Positions 33,895 through 42,684 of a stretch of 42,684 nucleotides of DNA are shown in pieces. A model generated the notes under the pieces. It searched no databases and was not told where the DNA came from. It saw nothing but the letters and a program-made list of their open reading frames with translations. The DNA comes from Pirellulales bacterium (lineage in GTDB: Bacteria > Planctomycetota > Planctomycetia > Pirellulales > Thermoguttaceae), in the NCBI GenBank assembly GCA_016933425.1, contig JAFGAY010000382.1, forward strand, positions 1 to 42,684, read 5' to 3'. The position numbers were made by a program, and so were the translations under genes. Within the stretch, counting starts at the first letter, position 1; each line of letters starts with the position of its first letter.

Positions 33895-36564
33895 CTATGG
33901 TCCGGTCGCGCTCGGCGTTTGGGCGGGTTTCGGCTCGCGTGAAATTTCGCGCAGAATCGTGTAGAGGACTTCGTTGCGGCGGCGCGTCGGTTGATCTGGC
34001 TCGGCCATCCAACTGCCGCCCAGGGACTCGTCATTCAGAACCGAGGCGAAACCGACTGCCATGACGGTTCCTTTGCCGAAGCGGACTCCGGCGGCGACCG
34101 TCGCCGAGGAGGGCGAGGTCGACGCGCGATCAGGCTGGCTGCTCGAGGTCGTGGACACTACCTCGGCGATCGGCGTTCCGCCGGCTACGCGCCACGCCCG
34201 ATCGACGTCGACGCCCATCGACTGCCCGAACATCCGCAGCTCGCCGGCCACGGGGGCCCAGGTTTCCATCGAAAGCCCAAAGGGCCGGAGCACCCCATTG
34301 GCCGTCGAATGGGGATTGGTTGGCGCGTCGAGCACCAGCAGACGGCCACCCTCGGCCACGTAACGGATGAGCCGGTCGCGGTAGGCCTCGCTCGCCGGTC
34401 GGGTCGGGCAGATCACGACGAGCACGTCGCCCGACAACGCCGCGTCGCCTTTGGCCCGAGTCGTGTAACCGATGGTTCCCCGGGCCGCGTCGCCTGGTCT
34501 GGCGGGTCGATGGACTCGCGGGATCCACTGCTCGAGCAATCCGTAGCCGGCCCCGCCACCCTGGGTATAAGCGCCTTTGGACAGCGGCACTTCCGACAGG
34601 CCGCGATCGATCACATAGAGAAAAGGTTCCTGGCCGTCCTTGGGTTGGATGGGCGGCATTGTCCGGGCGGCCACCGCGCCGACGACGGCGGCGCACGCCA
34701 CGGCGCCGAACAGTCCGGCCGAGAGAACCACGAGCCAGCCGCCCGGCGCGCGGCGGCCGAGCCACATGCCCGCCGCCAGCAGCGCGAGTCCCGCCAGTCC
34801 GACCGGCACGACCACGGTAAGCCACGTCCATCGGTTGTCCAGGGGGCTGCCGTGATTGAGCCAGGAAAGCATATTGAGCATCAGTTCGGCCTTGCCCGGC
34901 TGAAAGATGCAGAAGTTCGAAAAGATGGTTGAATCGGTGAAGGCCAACACCCGGCCTTTGCCGTATCGGGCCGCCCAAAGCTGGACGAAAGGACCCGTGC
35001 GCATCTCCGCGCGATATTCGGCCGGCGGGTGGTAATTCTCGCTATTGTACAGGGCTTGAAGGCTCCAGAGCCCCCGGTTTTCGATGGCCGATCGGCCCCA
35101 ACTCAGGCCCGGGTCGATCGAGCACGAGACGGCGAAATCCATTCGGCCGACGTGCATCACGGCCGGATGGGGAACGGCCGCCGCGCGAAACGGCTGTTCA
35201 TAGGGCGTGCCGACGCGAAACAGCAGATCGTTGCGAAACGTGAACCCGAGCCGCCGGGCCACGTCGTTCAAAAAGGTGCTCGATTTGAAGACGTTCGTGT
35301 GGTCGCCGATCATGAGCAGTCCGCCGCCGTGCTCGACGAACCGCACGATGGCGTCGACCTCGTCGGTCGACATCCGCGAGGTGGGCGTTTTGAGCACCAG
35401 CACGTTGCACCCGGCCAACGATTCGGCGCTGATGGGCGTGTTGCGGTCGATCCGCGAGGTGTCGAAGAAATGCGAGGCGTAGTCGTAAATCACGCGGTAG
35501 GTATAGCTGGCCTTTTCGCCAAACGTGTTTTCGTCGTAAGCGGCGTCGGTCGGTTCCCAGAGCGAGCACCGCTCGGCCACGCGAATGCGGCCCTTGCCGG
35601 CCGTGCCGATCGGGTCCCACGCCCAGGGAAACGTCAGCAAAGCGGCGCCCAGCGCAACCAGGCAGCCGGCAACCAGCCGGCGCCGCGGGCCCGGCACGAC
35701 AGGAGGTCCGGCGTCGGGCGTCTCTTGATTTGCCTCTCTCGCCGGCCGCGTCGAGACGAACCACCACGCCAAGAGAACCGGACCGACCAGCAACAGCGCC
35801 GGCAGCCACCAGGCGAAACATTGGTTCATCACGGTCGGCGGCGCCGACGGGTCGGCCAGGGCCGAACGCTGGGCATAAAAACCCAGCACCAGGGCCAGCC
35901 GAATCGGCAGCCACGCGGCCACGACCAGCACGAGCGTGAACAAAGCTCTCATCCACGTCCCCGCGCGCCGCGGCCGGCCGGCCGTCGCCAAGGCCAGCAT
36001 GACCGCCGCGCCGACCACCAACGCGACGACCGACGGGGGCACGAGCAGGTCCCAGGTCGCCCCGAGCGGATCGACGGCGGTTGGACCTCGCACAGCCAAC
36101 GTCGAGCCGGACGTGCCCGCCTCGGCGCCAAAAAGCCGCGCCACGCCGCCGACCATCGTGGCGAGCGGGGCTGGCACGTCGTGCGATCGGGCCGTGAACA
36201 CGGCATAAAGATACAGGGCCACCCCTTGCGCCAGGAGCACGCTGCCCGACGCCACCGCCGCCGGGGCAAACCGCCGTGGCCACGCACGCGGGATCGGCGC
36301 GACCGCCAAGACCAGCCCGGCCGCGAGCAACAGCACGCTGACTTTTTCGGGCCACGGCATGAACCAGACGGCGGGCAACAGCAGCACCAGCCCGATCGTC
36401 CCGTCGCGCCGCTCGGGAAGTCGAAATTCAACGCCCGCGAGCAGGGCGACCCCGGCGGCCGCCAGGACAACCCCGAGCCACGCAATGGCCGGCGCGTAAT
36501 AGCCCAGCCCGGGCAACCACGAGACGGCCAGCAGTCCGACGGCCAACCACATTCGTAGGGTCAT
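33895..36564 (-). CDS. Large membrane protein: exosortase-like helices plus two GATase/DUF4350-like domains (paralogue B)
   Basis: 889 residues. Residues 1-~300 are eight or more membrane helices. Near 150-230 a layout like exosortases is seen (VARLFGAEAGTSGSTLAVRG, then PLGATWDLLVPPSVV, then WLPIRLALVLGFYAQR), but the catalytic Cys place holds no Cys. Domain 1 (~330-570) has CNVLVLKTPTS near 389, IVRFVEHGGGLLMIGDHT, and GKGRVLAFTDSTIFSNF. Two helices follow (~581-636). Domain 2 (~640-889) has DVLVVICPTRP near 713, LIRYVAEGGRLLVLDAPT and GKGTVMAVGFASVLNDES. These strands fit GATase1-like/DUF4350 or GldG-type folds. The start overlaps the stop of the upstream gene (ATGA). The two proteins share this order of parts, so they are probably an old duplication. 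Function unknown. Confidence 0.7.
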   Translation of the reverse strand: MTLRMWLAVGLLAVSWLPGLGYYAPAIAWLGVVLAAAGVALLAGVEFRLPERRDGTIGLVLLLPAVWFMPWPEKVSVLLLAAGLVLAVAPIPRAWPRRFAPAAVASGSVLLAQGVALYLYAVFTARSHDVPAPLATMVGGVARLFGAEAGTSGSTLAVRGPTAVDPLGATWDLLVPPSVVALVVGAAVMLALATAGRPRRAGTWMRALFTLVLVVAAWLPIRLALVLGFYAQRSALADPSAPPTVMNQCFAWWLPALLLVGPVLLAWWFVSTRPAREANQETPDAGPPVVPGPRRRLVAGCLVALGAALLTFPWAWDPIGTAGKGRIRVAERCSLWEPTDAAYDENTFGEKASYTYRVIYDYASHFFDTSRIDRNTPISAESLAGCNVLVLKTPTSRMSTDEVDAIVRFVEHGGGLLMIGDHTNVFKSSTFLNDVARRLGFTFRNDLLFRVGTPYEQPFRAAAVPHPAVMHVGRMDFAVSCSIDPGLSWGRSAIENRGLWSLQALYNSENYHPPAEYRAEMRTGPFVQLWAARYGKGRVLAFTDSTIFSNFCIFQPGKAELMLNMLSWLNHGSPLDNRWTWLTVVVPVGLAGLALLAAGMWLGRRAPGGWLVVLSAGLFGAVACAAVVGAVAARTMPPIQPKDGQEPFLYVIDRGLSEVPLSKGAYTQGGGAGYGLLEQWIPRVHRPARPGDAARGTIGYTTRAKGDAALSGDVLVVICPTRPASEAYRDRLIRYVAEGGRLLVLDAPTNPHSTANGVLRPFGLSMETWAPVAGELRMFGQSMGVDVDRAWRVAGGTPIAEVVSTTSSSQPDRASTSPSSATVAAGVRFGKGTVMAVGFASVLNDESLGGSWMAEPDQPTRRRNEVLYTILREISREPKPAQTPSATGP

Positions 36565-39401
36565 CGCGGCACCTCCTTGCCGACGCGCGACGTCTCTGGG
36601 GAAGCCCGACGAGTTGCATCAGGCGGAATCCACTCACGCTGGCCTTTGATCCACGACAAGAGCCACCGCCAGAAGTGGGCGTTGTCCGGGGCGCTGGCGA
36701 CGATGCGATTGTCGAAATACCCGTGATTGAAATTCAAGGCGAAGCGGCTGTCGCCGATCAGCACCACGCTTCCCTTGTCGAGAACGCGATGGATGACCAC
36801 CGGTTGCTGATTGAAACCCCAGACGAGTTTCCAGGAATGAATGTCCTTGCAGTCGATCGGCCAGGCCTGGAAAAACCAGACGCTTCCCGGCGTCTTGTCG
36901 TCTCCGAAGATCGTGTTGAACTGACCAAAGGCTTCGGGAAACTGGCCCATCGGCTCTGCCTCGGCCTGGTTGGAGCCGGTCGGCGAGGGCGAGGGCTGCA
37001 GCTCGAACTCGAATTCGCCCAACAGCCCGCGGGCCGCGGCGGCCTCGGTCGCGCCGACCATGAGGATTGCGTGGCCGCCCTTCTCGACAAACTCGCGGAT
37101 CTGGCGAATCTCGCCGGGCGAAAACGGCTGCGCCGGGCCCATCACGACCAAAAGCGAGGCATTTTTGAGTTGCTCGGGATTCCAGCGGTCGAGCTTCAGG
37201 GGCAGGTATCCATTGCGCGCCAGGGTGAGCAAAAATCCATCCATCCCGTCGTTGGCCCAGGGCCGATCGCTGCCGACTTCGAAGTGCGACGCGTCGACAT
37301 AAGCGATCGGGCGGCCGAGAACGGTCGGCGAATTCTGCGTCGGCGCCGCAGGAACGGGACCATTTGCCCGGGCCTGGCACGTCGCGCCGACAAGGACGGC
37401 GGCCAGGGTGAGGCAGACGGCGGTCGCGCGGACCGGGCTCGGGCGCCAAACGATCAGAGCAAACGCGCCGAGGTAGCCCAGCAGGGCGAGCACTTGTCGC
37501 CACATCGATTGTGGATTGCTGGGCCGGTTGGCGAGATAAGCCAGCAGGCGACCGGTAAAACCGTAACCATCGGCCATGCCCAGGTTGGTCAAGTGCCAGT
37601 CGTCGGCCACCGCGACCACGGCGCCGCGACCCACGAGGCGCTCGGCCGCGAGGGTCACGTCGCCCCATTGGCCCGCGGCGTCGGGCAACGCATTGCCGCC
37701 CAGGCCGGTGTTTCCCGGCTCGCTCAGGCCCCAGCGACCGATGAGGATGGGTCGACTGGGCCAGCCGGCGTCGATCGTGCATCCCCATTGGAGCGTTTGC
37801 CCCAGCGTGCGGAGCGACGTGCCCAACACGGCCGGATGGGTCGAGCCCGACAACGCGCCGATCCACGATTCGGTCGACGGCAGCGCCGTGTCGTCGCGGA
37901 ATGCCAGACCGGCGAAATCGAGCAACTCGTTGATTGGCCGGATGTTGCCGGCAAGCAAGGCCGCATCGCCGGGCTCGTCGGCCGGGTTCGAGTGAATTTC
38001 CTGCGCGATGGTCGGACCGGTCACCACCAACAACGAACCGCCGGCGCGAACGTAGTCTTCGATCCGCCGGCGTTGATCCTTCGGCCACGGCTTGAAGGGG
38101 TAGATGATCATGAGGACGTCGGCCCGCTTCAAATCCTCGTCCGCGAGCGCGTCGGACACGATCCACTGGCCGCCCAGGTTTGCAACCAAGGACGGCAGCA
38201 GTCCGTAGGTTCTCGCGCGATCGGGCTCGAGGACGCCGTGCGCGGGCGGGGTCCAGTCGACGTTGCCGCCGCCGTAAGCCACAACCGTTTTGCCCGACAG
38301 GTCGCCGCGTCCCGGCGGCCAGGCGGCCATGAAACCCGCCAGCACGGCCGCCGCGACGGCCGCCGCGAAAAGGCCCCGGGCCAGACGGCGCGCGGCGACG
38401 TTTTCATCGGTTGGCGAGGGATGCGGCTCGGTCGAACCCGAGGATAATTCGCCGGAGGCCGGCGCGGGCGAGACGCCCGTGGCGCCCGACCTGGGCTCGA
38501 CGGATTCAGTCGGCGGGGCTTCGAGCGGCGACCACCGGAGCATGGCAGCGGCGATGATGGTCTGGAGCACGGCCGCCGCCAACGGCATGGCCCAGGGGAT
38601 CCAGCCGCGAAGTTCGGCCAGGACGTTCCAGCCCGTCGGCCGGTAGTCGCCCGGATCGAGCGAAGCGGGCATCGGCGGCTCGGGCAGCGCGGCGGCCAGT
38701 TGGGTGGCATGGGACAGACCGACCAGGTAGATCGCCTGGACAATGAAAATCGCCACGGCCGCCGCGACGGCCCGACCGGTGCGGGGCGGCGGCGTGGACC
38801 GAAGCCAGCCGATATAGAAAACGGCCATCAAAAACAGCAAGTCGACTCCGCCGAGCGAACCGCCGACCGAGGGCGAATCGCCGCCGGCCAGTCCGCCGAG
38901 CCATCCCAGGGCATGGCCAATGGCGTTGTCGATCGACCAGGCGGTAGGCACCGTATGGCACGCGGCCCGAAATACGGCCAGCGAACCGGCCGCGGCCGCA
39001 ACGATCATCAGGACTTGGCGCTCTCGACCACCTGCGCCGAAGACCAGCGAAGCCAGGATAGCGGCCGTGACCAAACCGTCGACTGTCGGCAGCCCGTCGC
39101 CCAGAAGACTAAACGCGGCGCCGACGGCAGCCACAACCAGCACGACGATCCATCGGCGCCACGACAGCCGAAGCGCGACAACCACGGCGATCAACAACAG
39201 GCCGACGACGGCGTGGCGCAGCGGGGTGACTAAAAAACCAGTCGAACCGGCCGCGACCCAAACCGCCAGTATTCCACAGACAGCCGCGACAACCACCGGC
39301 CAGGCCATGCCCAACGATGCGGCCTTGCCGGATGATTGGCGATTAGGCTTCTTGCCCGGTTTGACATTTGGCGGATCGGGTTGATTACGGGTGCTGGACA
39401 T
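36561..39401 (-). CDS. Large membrane protein: helical domain plus two GATase/DUF4350-like domains (paralogue A)
   Basis: 946 residues, first gene of the pair. A basic, Pro/Asn-rich start (~1-30) is followed by about eight helices to ~345, including ALGWLGGLAGGDSPSVGG, GGVDLLFLMAVFYIGWL and IVQAIYLVGLSHATQ, which line up in order with the exosortase-like stretch of paralogue B. Domain 1 (~350-630) has VLMIIYPFKPWPKDQ near 427, IEDYVRAGGSLLVVTGPT and GRGAVVAVADDWHLTNLG. Two hydrophobic segments follow (~636-675). Domain 2 (~690-946) has LLVVMGPAQPFSPGE near 750, IREFVEKGGHAILMVGAT and DKGSVVLIGDSRFALNFN. No catalytic Cys-His-Glu set is seen, so these are probably binding domains. No ABC transporter is near, unlike for GldG. 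Confidence 0.7.
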   Translation of the reverse strand: MSSTRNQPDPPNVKPGKKPNRQSSGKAASLGMAWPVVVAAVCGILAVWVAAGSTGFLVTPLRHAVVGLLLIAVVVALRLSWRRWIVVLVVAAVGAAFSLLGDGLPTVDGLVTAAILASLVFGAGGRERQVLMIVAAAAGSLAVFRAACHTVPTAWSIDNAIGHALGWLGGLAGGDSPSVGGSLGGVDLLFLMAVFYIGWLRSTPPPRTGRAVAAAVAIFIVQAIYLVGLSHATQLAAALPEPPMPASLDPGDYRPTGWNVLAELRGWIPWAMPLAAAVLQTIIAAAMLRWSPLEAPPTESVEPRSGATGVSPAPASGELSSGSTEPHPSPTDENVAARRLARGLFAAAVAAAVLAGFMAAWPPGRGDLSGKTVVAYGGGNVDWTPPAHGVLEPDRARTYGLLPSLVANLGGQWIVSDALADEDLKRADVLMIIYPFKPWPKDQRRRIEDYVRAGGSLLVVTGPTIAQEIHSNPADEPGDAALLAGNIRPINELLDFAGLAFRDDTALPSTESWIGALSGSTHPAVLGTSLRTLGQTLQWGCTIDAGWPSRPILIGRWGLSEPGNTGLGGNALPDAAGQWGDVTLAAERLVGRGAVVAVADDWHLTNLGMADGYGFTGRLLAYLANRPSNPQSMWRQVLALLGYLGAFALIVWRPSPVRATAVCLTLAAVLVGATCQARANGPVPAAPTQNSPTVLGRPIAYVDASHFEVGSDRPWANDGMDGFLLTLARNGYLPLKLDRWNPEQLKNASLLVVMGPAQPFSPGEIRQIREFVEKGGHAILMVGATEAAAARGLLGEFEFELQPSPSPTGSNQAEAEPMGQFPEAFGQFNTIFGDDKTPGSVWFFQAWPIDCKDIHSWKLVWGFNQQPVVIHRVLDKGSVVLIGDSRFALNFNHGYFDNRIVASAPDNAHFWRWLLSWIKGQREWIPPDATRRASPETSRVGKEVPR

Positions 39402-39688
39402 GGAACGGAAGGTTTTGGATTAAGGGAACGCTAATCCACGCTAATCGACGCTCATGAAATCATCGGCCGAATTCGACGATGAGAACGCGATTTTGACATG
39501 AAGGATATCCTTAACATTTTGTGCGGATTGCGCCAACTGAGATCGACGCAAAGAAGATTAAGGGGGGAGAACAAGGGGAACGAGGCAAGAGATGACGCGC
39601 GTGCCCGTGGCTCGGGCATGGTTCACCATGAAGGAGAGGACCGCGACCGATGGCAGCTTGGTTGCTTTAGGGGCGGCGCGGGGGGCGG
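39402..39688. other. Intergenic region with short ACGCTAATC tandem units
   Basis: 287 bp between the two minus-strand genes. Bases 39428-39454 carry three units of about 10 bases (ACGCTAATCC, ACGCTAATCG, ACGCTCATGA), a kind of small repeat I recall from other planctomycete intergenic DNA. The rest shows no coding signal; it should hold the promoter for the large membrane protein pair, near the AT-richer stretch 39480-39560. Confidence 0.45.
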
Positions 39689-41077
<1,389 letters not shown>

Positions 41078-41557
41078 GGAATCACCTGGGTAGCCGTTCA
41101 CCCCAAACAAAGTGGGCGATTTGGGGGATATGTGGAAAGCTGTCGGCAAATATCTACGTTACGGCTCAGGGTTCGTCAACACATCATAGGCGGTTTCGGG
41201 GGTGTACCCAGGCGAGACCGGCCGATTGGTTCCGATCATGCCTTTTTACCGAGTTTCAAGGGATGGGGACCATTTTGATCAGCCAGGCGGTCTTGCTTTG
41301 GTGTCCAGAAAAGTTTCCAAAGAAAACATCCCCTCTTCCGAGTATACAAAGAGGGGTTTTCCCCACGTTTAGGGACATGTTTTCTGGATATGCCACTGTA
41401 TCAGGGGGTGGATTCCCTAGATTCGGGGTATTTCGCAGGCTCTAGGAGTGTACTACTATTTAGCGAGATGACACGTTGCGCCTCGAAAGTTGAGGTTGTT
41501 GTCGCTCGTCAAGCCGGATCGCCAAACAGCATACCCATCCAGGTCGGGAGAAGTCTT
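41078..41557. other. Shared regulatory region between two divergent response regulators
   Basis: 480 bp without coding signal. It should hold the promoters of both regulators. The centre (41304-41389) is strongly palindromic, with nested inverted repeats described separately. The ribosome binding site of the plus-strand gene (GGGAG, 41546-41550) is at the right end. Confidence 0.55.
41304..41389. promoter_or_regulatory. Nested inverted repeats, possible operator or terminator
   Basis: TCCAGAAAA (41304-41312) pairs with TTTTCTGGA (41381-41389); AGAAAACAT (41321-41329) pairs with ATGTTTTCT (41377-41385); and CCCCTCTT (41330-41337) pairs with AAGAGGGG (41349-41356), followed by TTTT. The inner hairpin with its T-run could end transcription on either strand, since a T-rich run follows in both directions; the outer pairs could be regulator half-sites. 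Confidence 0.45.
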
Positions 41558-42190
41558 ATGAGTATCTCGCTTCTTATTTGCGATGACCACGAAGTCATTC
41601 GGACGGGGCTCACCAGTCTGATGGCAGGGTCGGACATCAAGATTGTTGCTGAAGCCTCTAACGGCAAGGAAGCGATCGAGCAGGCTGTCAAGCATCGTCC
41701 GGACGTTATTCTTCTGGACATCCGCATGCCCGACGGCGACGGATTGGCCACTCTCGAAAAACTGCGCGCCAAGGTTCCCGAGAGTCACGTCGTCATGCTC
41801 TCAACGTACGACAACCCAACCTACATTGCCCGGGCCGTTGCCTTGGGAGCGAGCGACTACGTGCTCAAGGGCGCGCCGCGCGACGCGATTATTGCCACGA
41901 TCACGGCCGCCGCGCAGGGCGAGTCGCCCTCGCGGAGCGGCGAGTTGCGGCGCGTGGCCGGCGCCATGAAGATCCGCCAGGTCCTCGACGACGACGAAGT
42001 GCCGCTCACCCAGCGCGAGACGCAGGTCCTCCGCCACGTGGCGTTGGGGCTGAGCAACAAGGAAATCGGCCGCTCGCTGGAAATCAGCGTCGAGACGGTC
42101 AAGGAGCACGTCCAAAACATCCTGCGCAAAATCGCCGTCAGCGACCGAACGCAGGCCGCCGTTTGGGCTGTCCGACGCGGCTTGGTGTAA
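41558..42190 (+). CDS. LuxR/NarL-type response regulator
   Basis: 210 residues from the ATG at 41558, supported by GGGAG 7 bases upstream. The receiver domain opens with ISLLICDDHEVIRTGLTSLM, has the phospho-acceptor Asp in VILLDIRMPDGDG near 54, then VVMLSTYDNPTYIARAVALG and the conserved Lys in DYVLKGA. The C-terminal HTH is of GerE/LuxR type: LTQRETQVLRHVALGLSNKE and SVETVKEHVQNILRKI. Both signalling residues are intact, so it should be switched by phosphorylation. No sensor kinase gene is nearby. Divergent from the sigma-54 regulator. A stem-loop follows the stop. Confidence 0.93.
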   Translation: MSISLLICDDHEVIRTGLTSLMAGSDIKIVAEASNGKEAIEQAVKHRPDVILLDIRMPDGDGLATLEKLRAKVPESHVVMLSTYDNPTYIARAVALGASDYVLKGAPRDAIIATITAAAQGESPSRSGELRRVAGAMKIRQVLDDDEVPLTQRETQVLRHVALGLSNKEIGRSLEISVETVKEHVQNILRKIAVSDRTQAAVWAVRRGLV

Positions 42191-42201
42191 TATTGCAGTG
42201 G

Positions 42202-42224
42202 TTCCCGGCGCAAGTTGCCGGGAA
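42202..42224 (+). terminator. Stem-loop after the LuxR-type regulator gene
   Basis: TTCCCGGC (42202-42209) pairs perfectly with GCCGGGAA (42217-42224) around a 7-base loop, 11 bp after the stop codon. There is no T-run, so an intrinsic terminator is likely but not certain. Confidence 0.5.
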
Positions 42225-42289
42225 ACAACTGTTGGCGCGAGCACTTCTCGAGGGTGCTGGCTTTCGCAGGGGAGGCGGTGGAAGCAGCC

Positions 42290-42684
42290 ATGTTTGGCGC
42301 GGGCAAACCCATCGAGATCATCGTCACGGATTTGACCCGCTTTGCCAACGAAAACCTCGTCTGCATGGCGGGAATCCACCGCGAGAGCGGCCAGTGCATT
42401 CGTCCGCGGCCCTATCTGGATTCCGACCTGTGCCAGCACCTGGGGCTTTTGCCGGGCGCGATTTTGTGTGGGCGTTTCGCGCGGATGCGAACCGAATTGC
42501 CTCACTCGGAGGATCGCTGCTGGCGGGGACGGCGCGTGTATCGCGGGATGTGCCGCCCAGACGAGTTTCGGGCAGTCCTGGAAGCAACCGCCCGGCCGAG
42601 CATCGTGGAGGGCTTTTCAGGCTCGCCGGAGCCGGGCCAAAAATATTATTCCCTGGACTCGCCGCCGCCGGTCTCGCTCATCAC
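42290..42684 (+). CDS. N-terminal part of a probable dual-OB-domain protein, partial
   Basis: The frame is open to the window end, giving at least 131 residues with no stop. It begins MFGAGKPIEIIVTDLTRF, then LVCMAGIHRESGQCIRPRPY and LPGAILCGRFARMRTELPHS. The order 'VTDLTRF ... LVC-AGI ... CIRP' is typical of the dual OB-fold proteins found singly in many bacteria and often near defence or mobile genes; that comparison is from memory. The ATG at 42290 is chosen; an in-frame GTG at 42278 sits too close to its GGAGG. Function unknown. Confidence 0.6.
   Translation, partial: MFGAGKPIEIIVTDLTRFANENLVCMAGIHRESGQCIRPRPYLDSDLCQHLGLLPGAILCGRFARMRTELPHSEDRCWRGRRVYRGMCRPDEFRAVLEATARPSIVEGFSGSPEPGQKYYSLDSPPPVSLI

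Noticed and set aside
35029-36558. A 509-codon plus-strand frame opposite paralogue B
   Set aside because: Arg/Gln/Pro-rich low-complexity translation of the complement of membrane helices; not a real protein.
33895-39401. Calling either large membrane protein an exosortase
   Set aside because: The layout is similar, but no Cys stands at the catalytic position in either protein, so only 'exosortase-like helices' is defensible.

Overview
The window looks like part of a planctomycete chromosome, most likely of the Pirellulales type. This is judged from gene content and not from a database search. The evidence is high GC, two PEP-CTERM proteins (one with a dockerin and an aspartyl-protease fold), a DUF1573 protein, a BBP2-type porin, a Tat-exported Gfo/Idh/MocA oxidoreductase, an ECF sigma factor overlapping a membrane Ser/Thr kinase, a giant alpha-2-macroglobulin, and many short palindromic dispersed repeats. 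I see no rRNA, tRNA, CRISPR array, transposase or phage gene.

Layout. 1-2620 (+): the end of a probable polyprenyl-phosphate sugar-phosphate transferase, then an O-antigen ligase/polymerase-like protein, so this edge probably belongs to a surface-polysaccharide locus. 2696-6043 (+): a DUF1573 protein and a tetraheme cytochrome c554-like lipoprotein. 6165-17066 (-): an exported CARDB/DUF11-repeat protein, a Ser/Thr kinase with its ECF sigma factor, biotin synthase (bioB), a chemoreceptor and bioA. 17458-18153 (+): a small membrane protein made of three repeats. 18451-20445 (-): a porin flanked on both sides by related hairpin repeats. 20846-22141 (+): a Gfo/Idh/MocA oxidoreductase. 22207-24553 (-): RNase D, translationally coupled to a GH5-like glycosidase. 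24859-25473 (+): a small PEP-CTERM protein. 25529-33676 (-): the alpha-2-macroglobulin and the aspartyl-protease/dockerin/PEP-CTERM protein. 33895-39401 (-): two overlapping genes for very large membrane proteins that look like paralogues. 39689-41077 (-) and 41558-42190 (+): divergent response regulators (sigma-54 activator and LuxR type). 42290-end (+): the start of a probable dual-OB-domain protein.

The strongest candidate for something undescribed is the pair at 33895-39401. Each protein has an N-terminal multi-helix domain whose layout resembles exosortases but lacks the catalytic cysteine, followed by two GATase/DUF4350-like domains separated by membrane helices. The four copies share an FV-x2-GG-type helix end and a GKG-x-V strand. 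Other points of interest are dispersed palindromic repeats that have entered two open reading frames in frame (the O-antigen ligase and the alpha-2-macroglobulin), a MITE-like element between bioB and the chemoreceptor, and a tetraheme cytochrome fused to a phosphoesterase-like domain whose metal ligands look degenerate.

Most products are predicted to be exported, outer-membrane, lipoprotein or inner-membrane proteins. The common theme is the cell surface and its regulation; the biotin genes and RNase D are the housekeeping exceptions.
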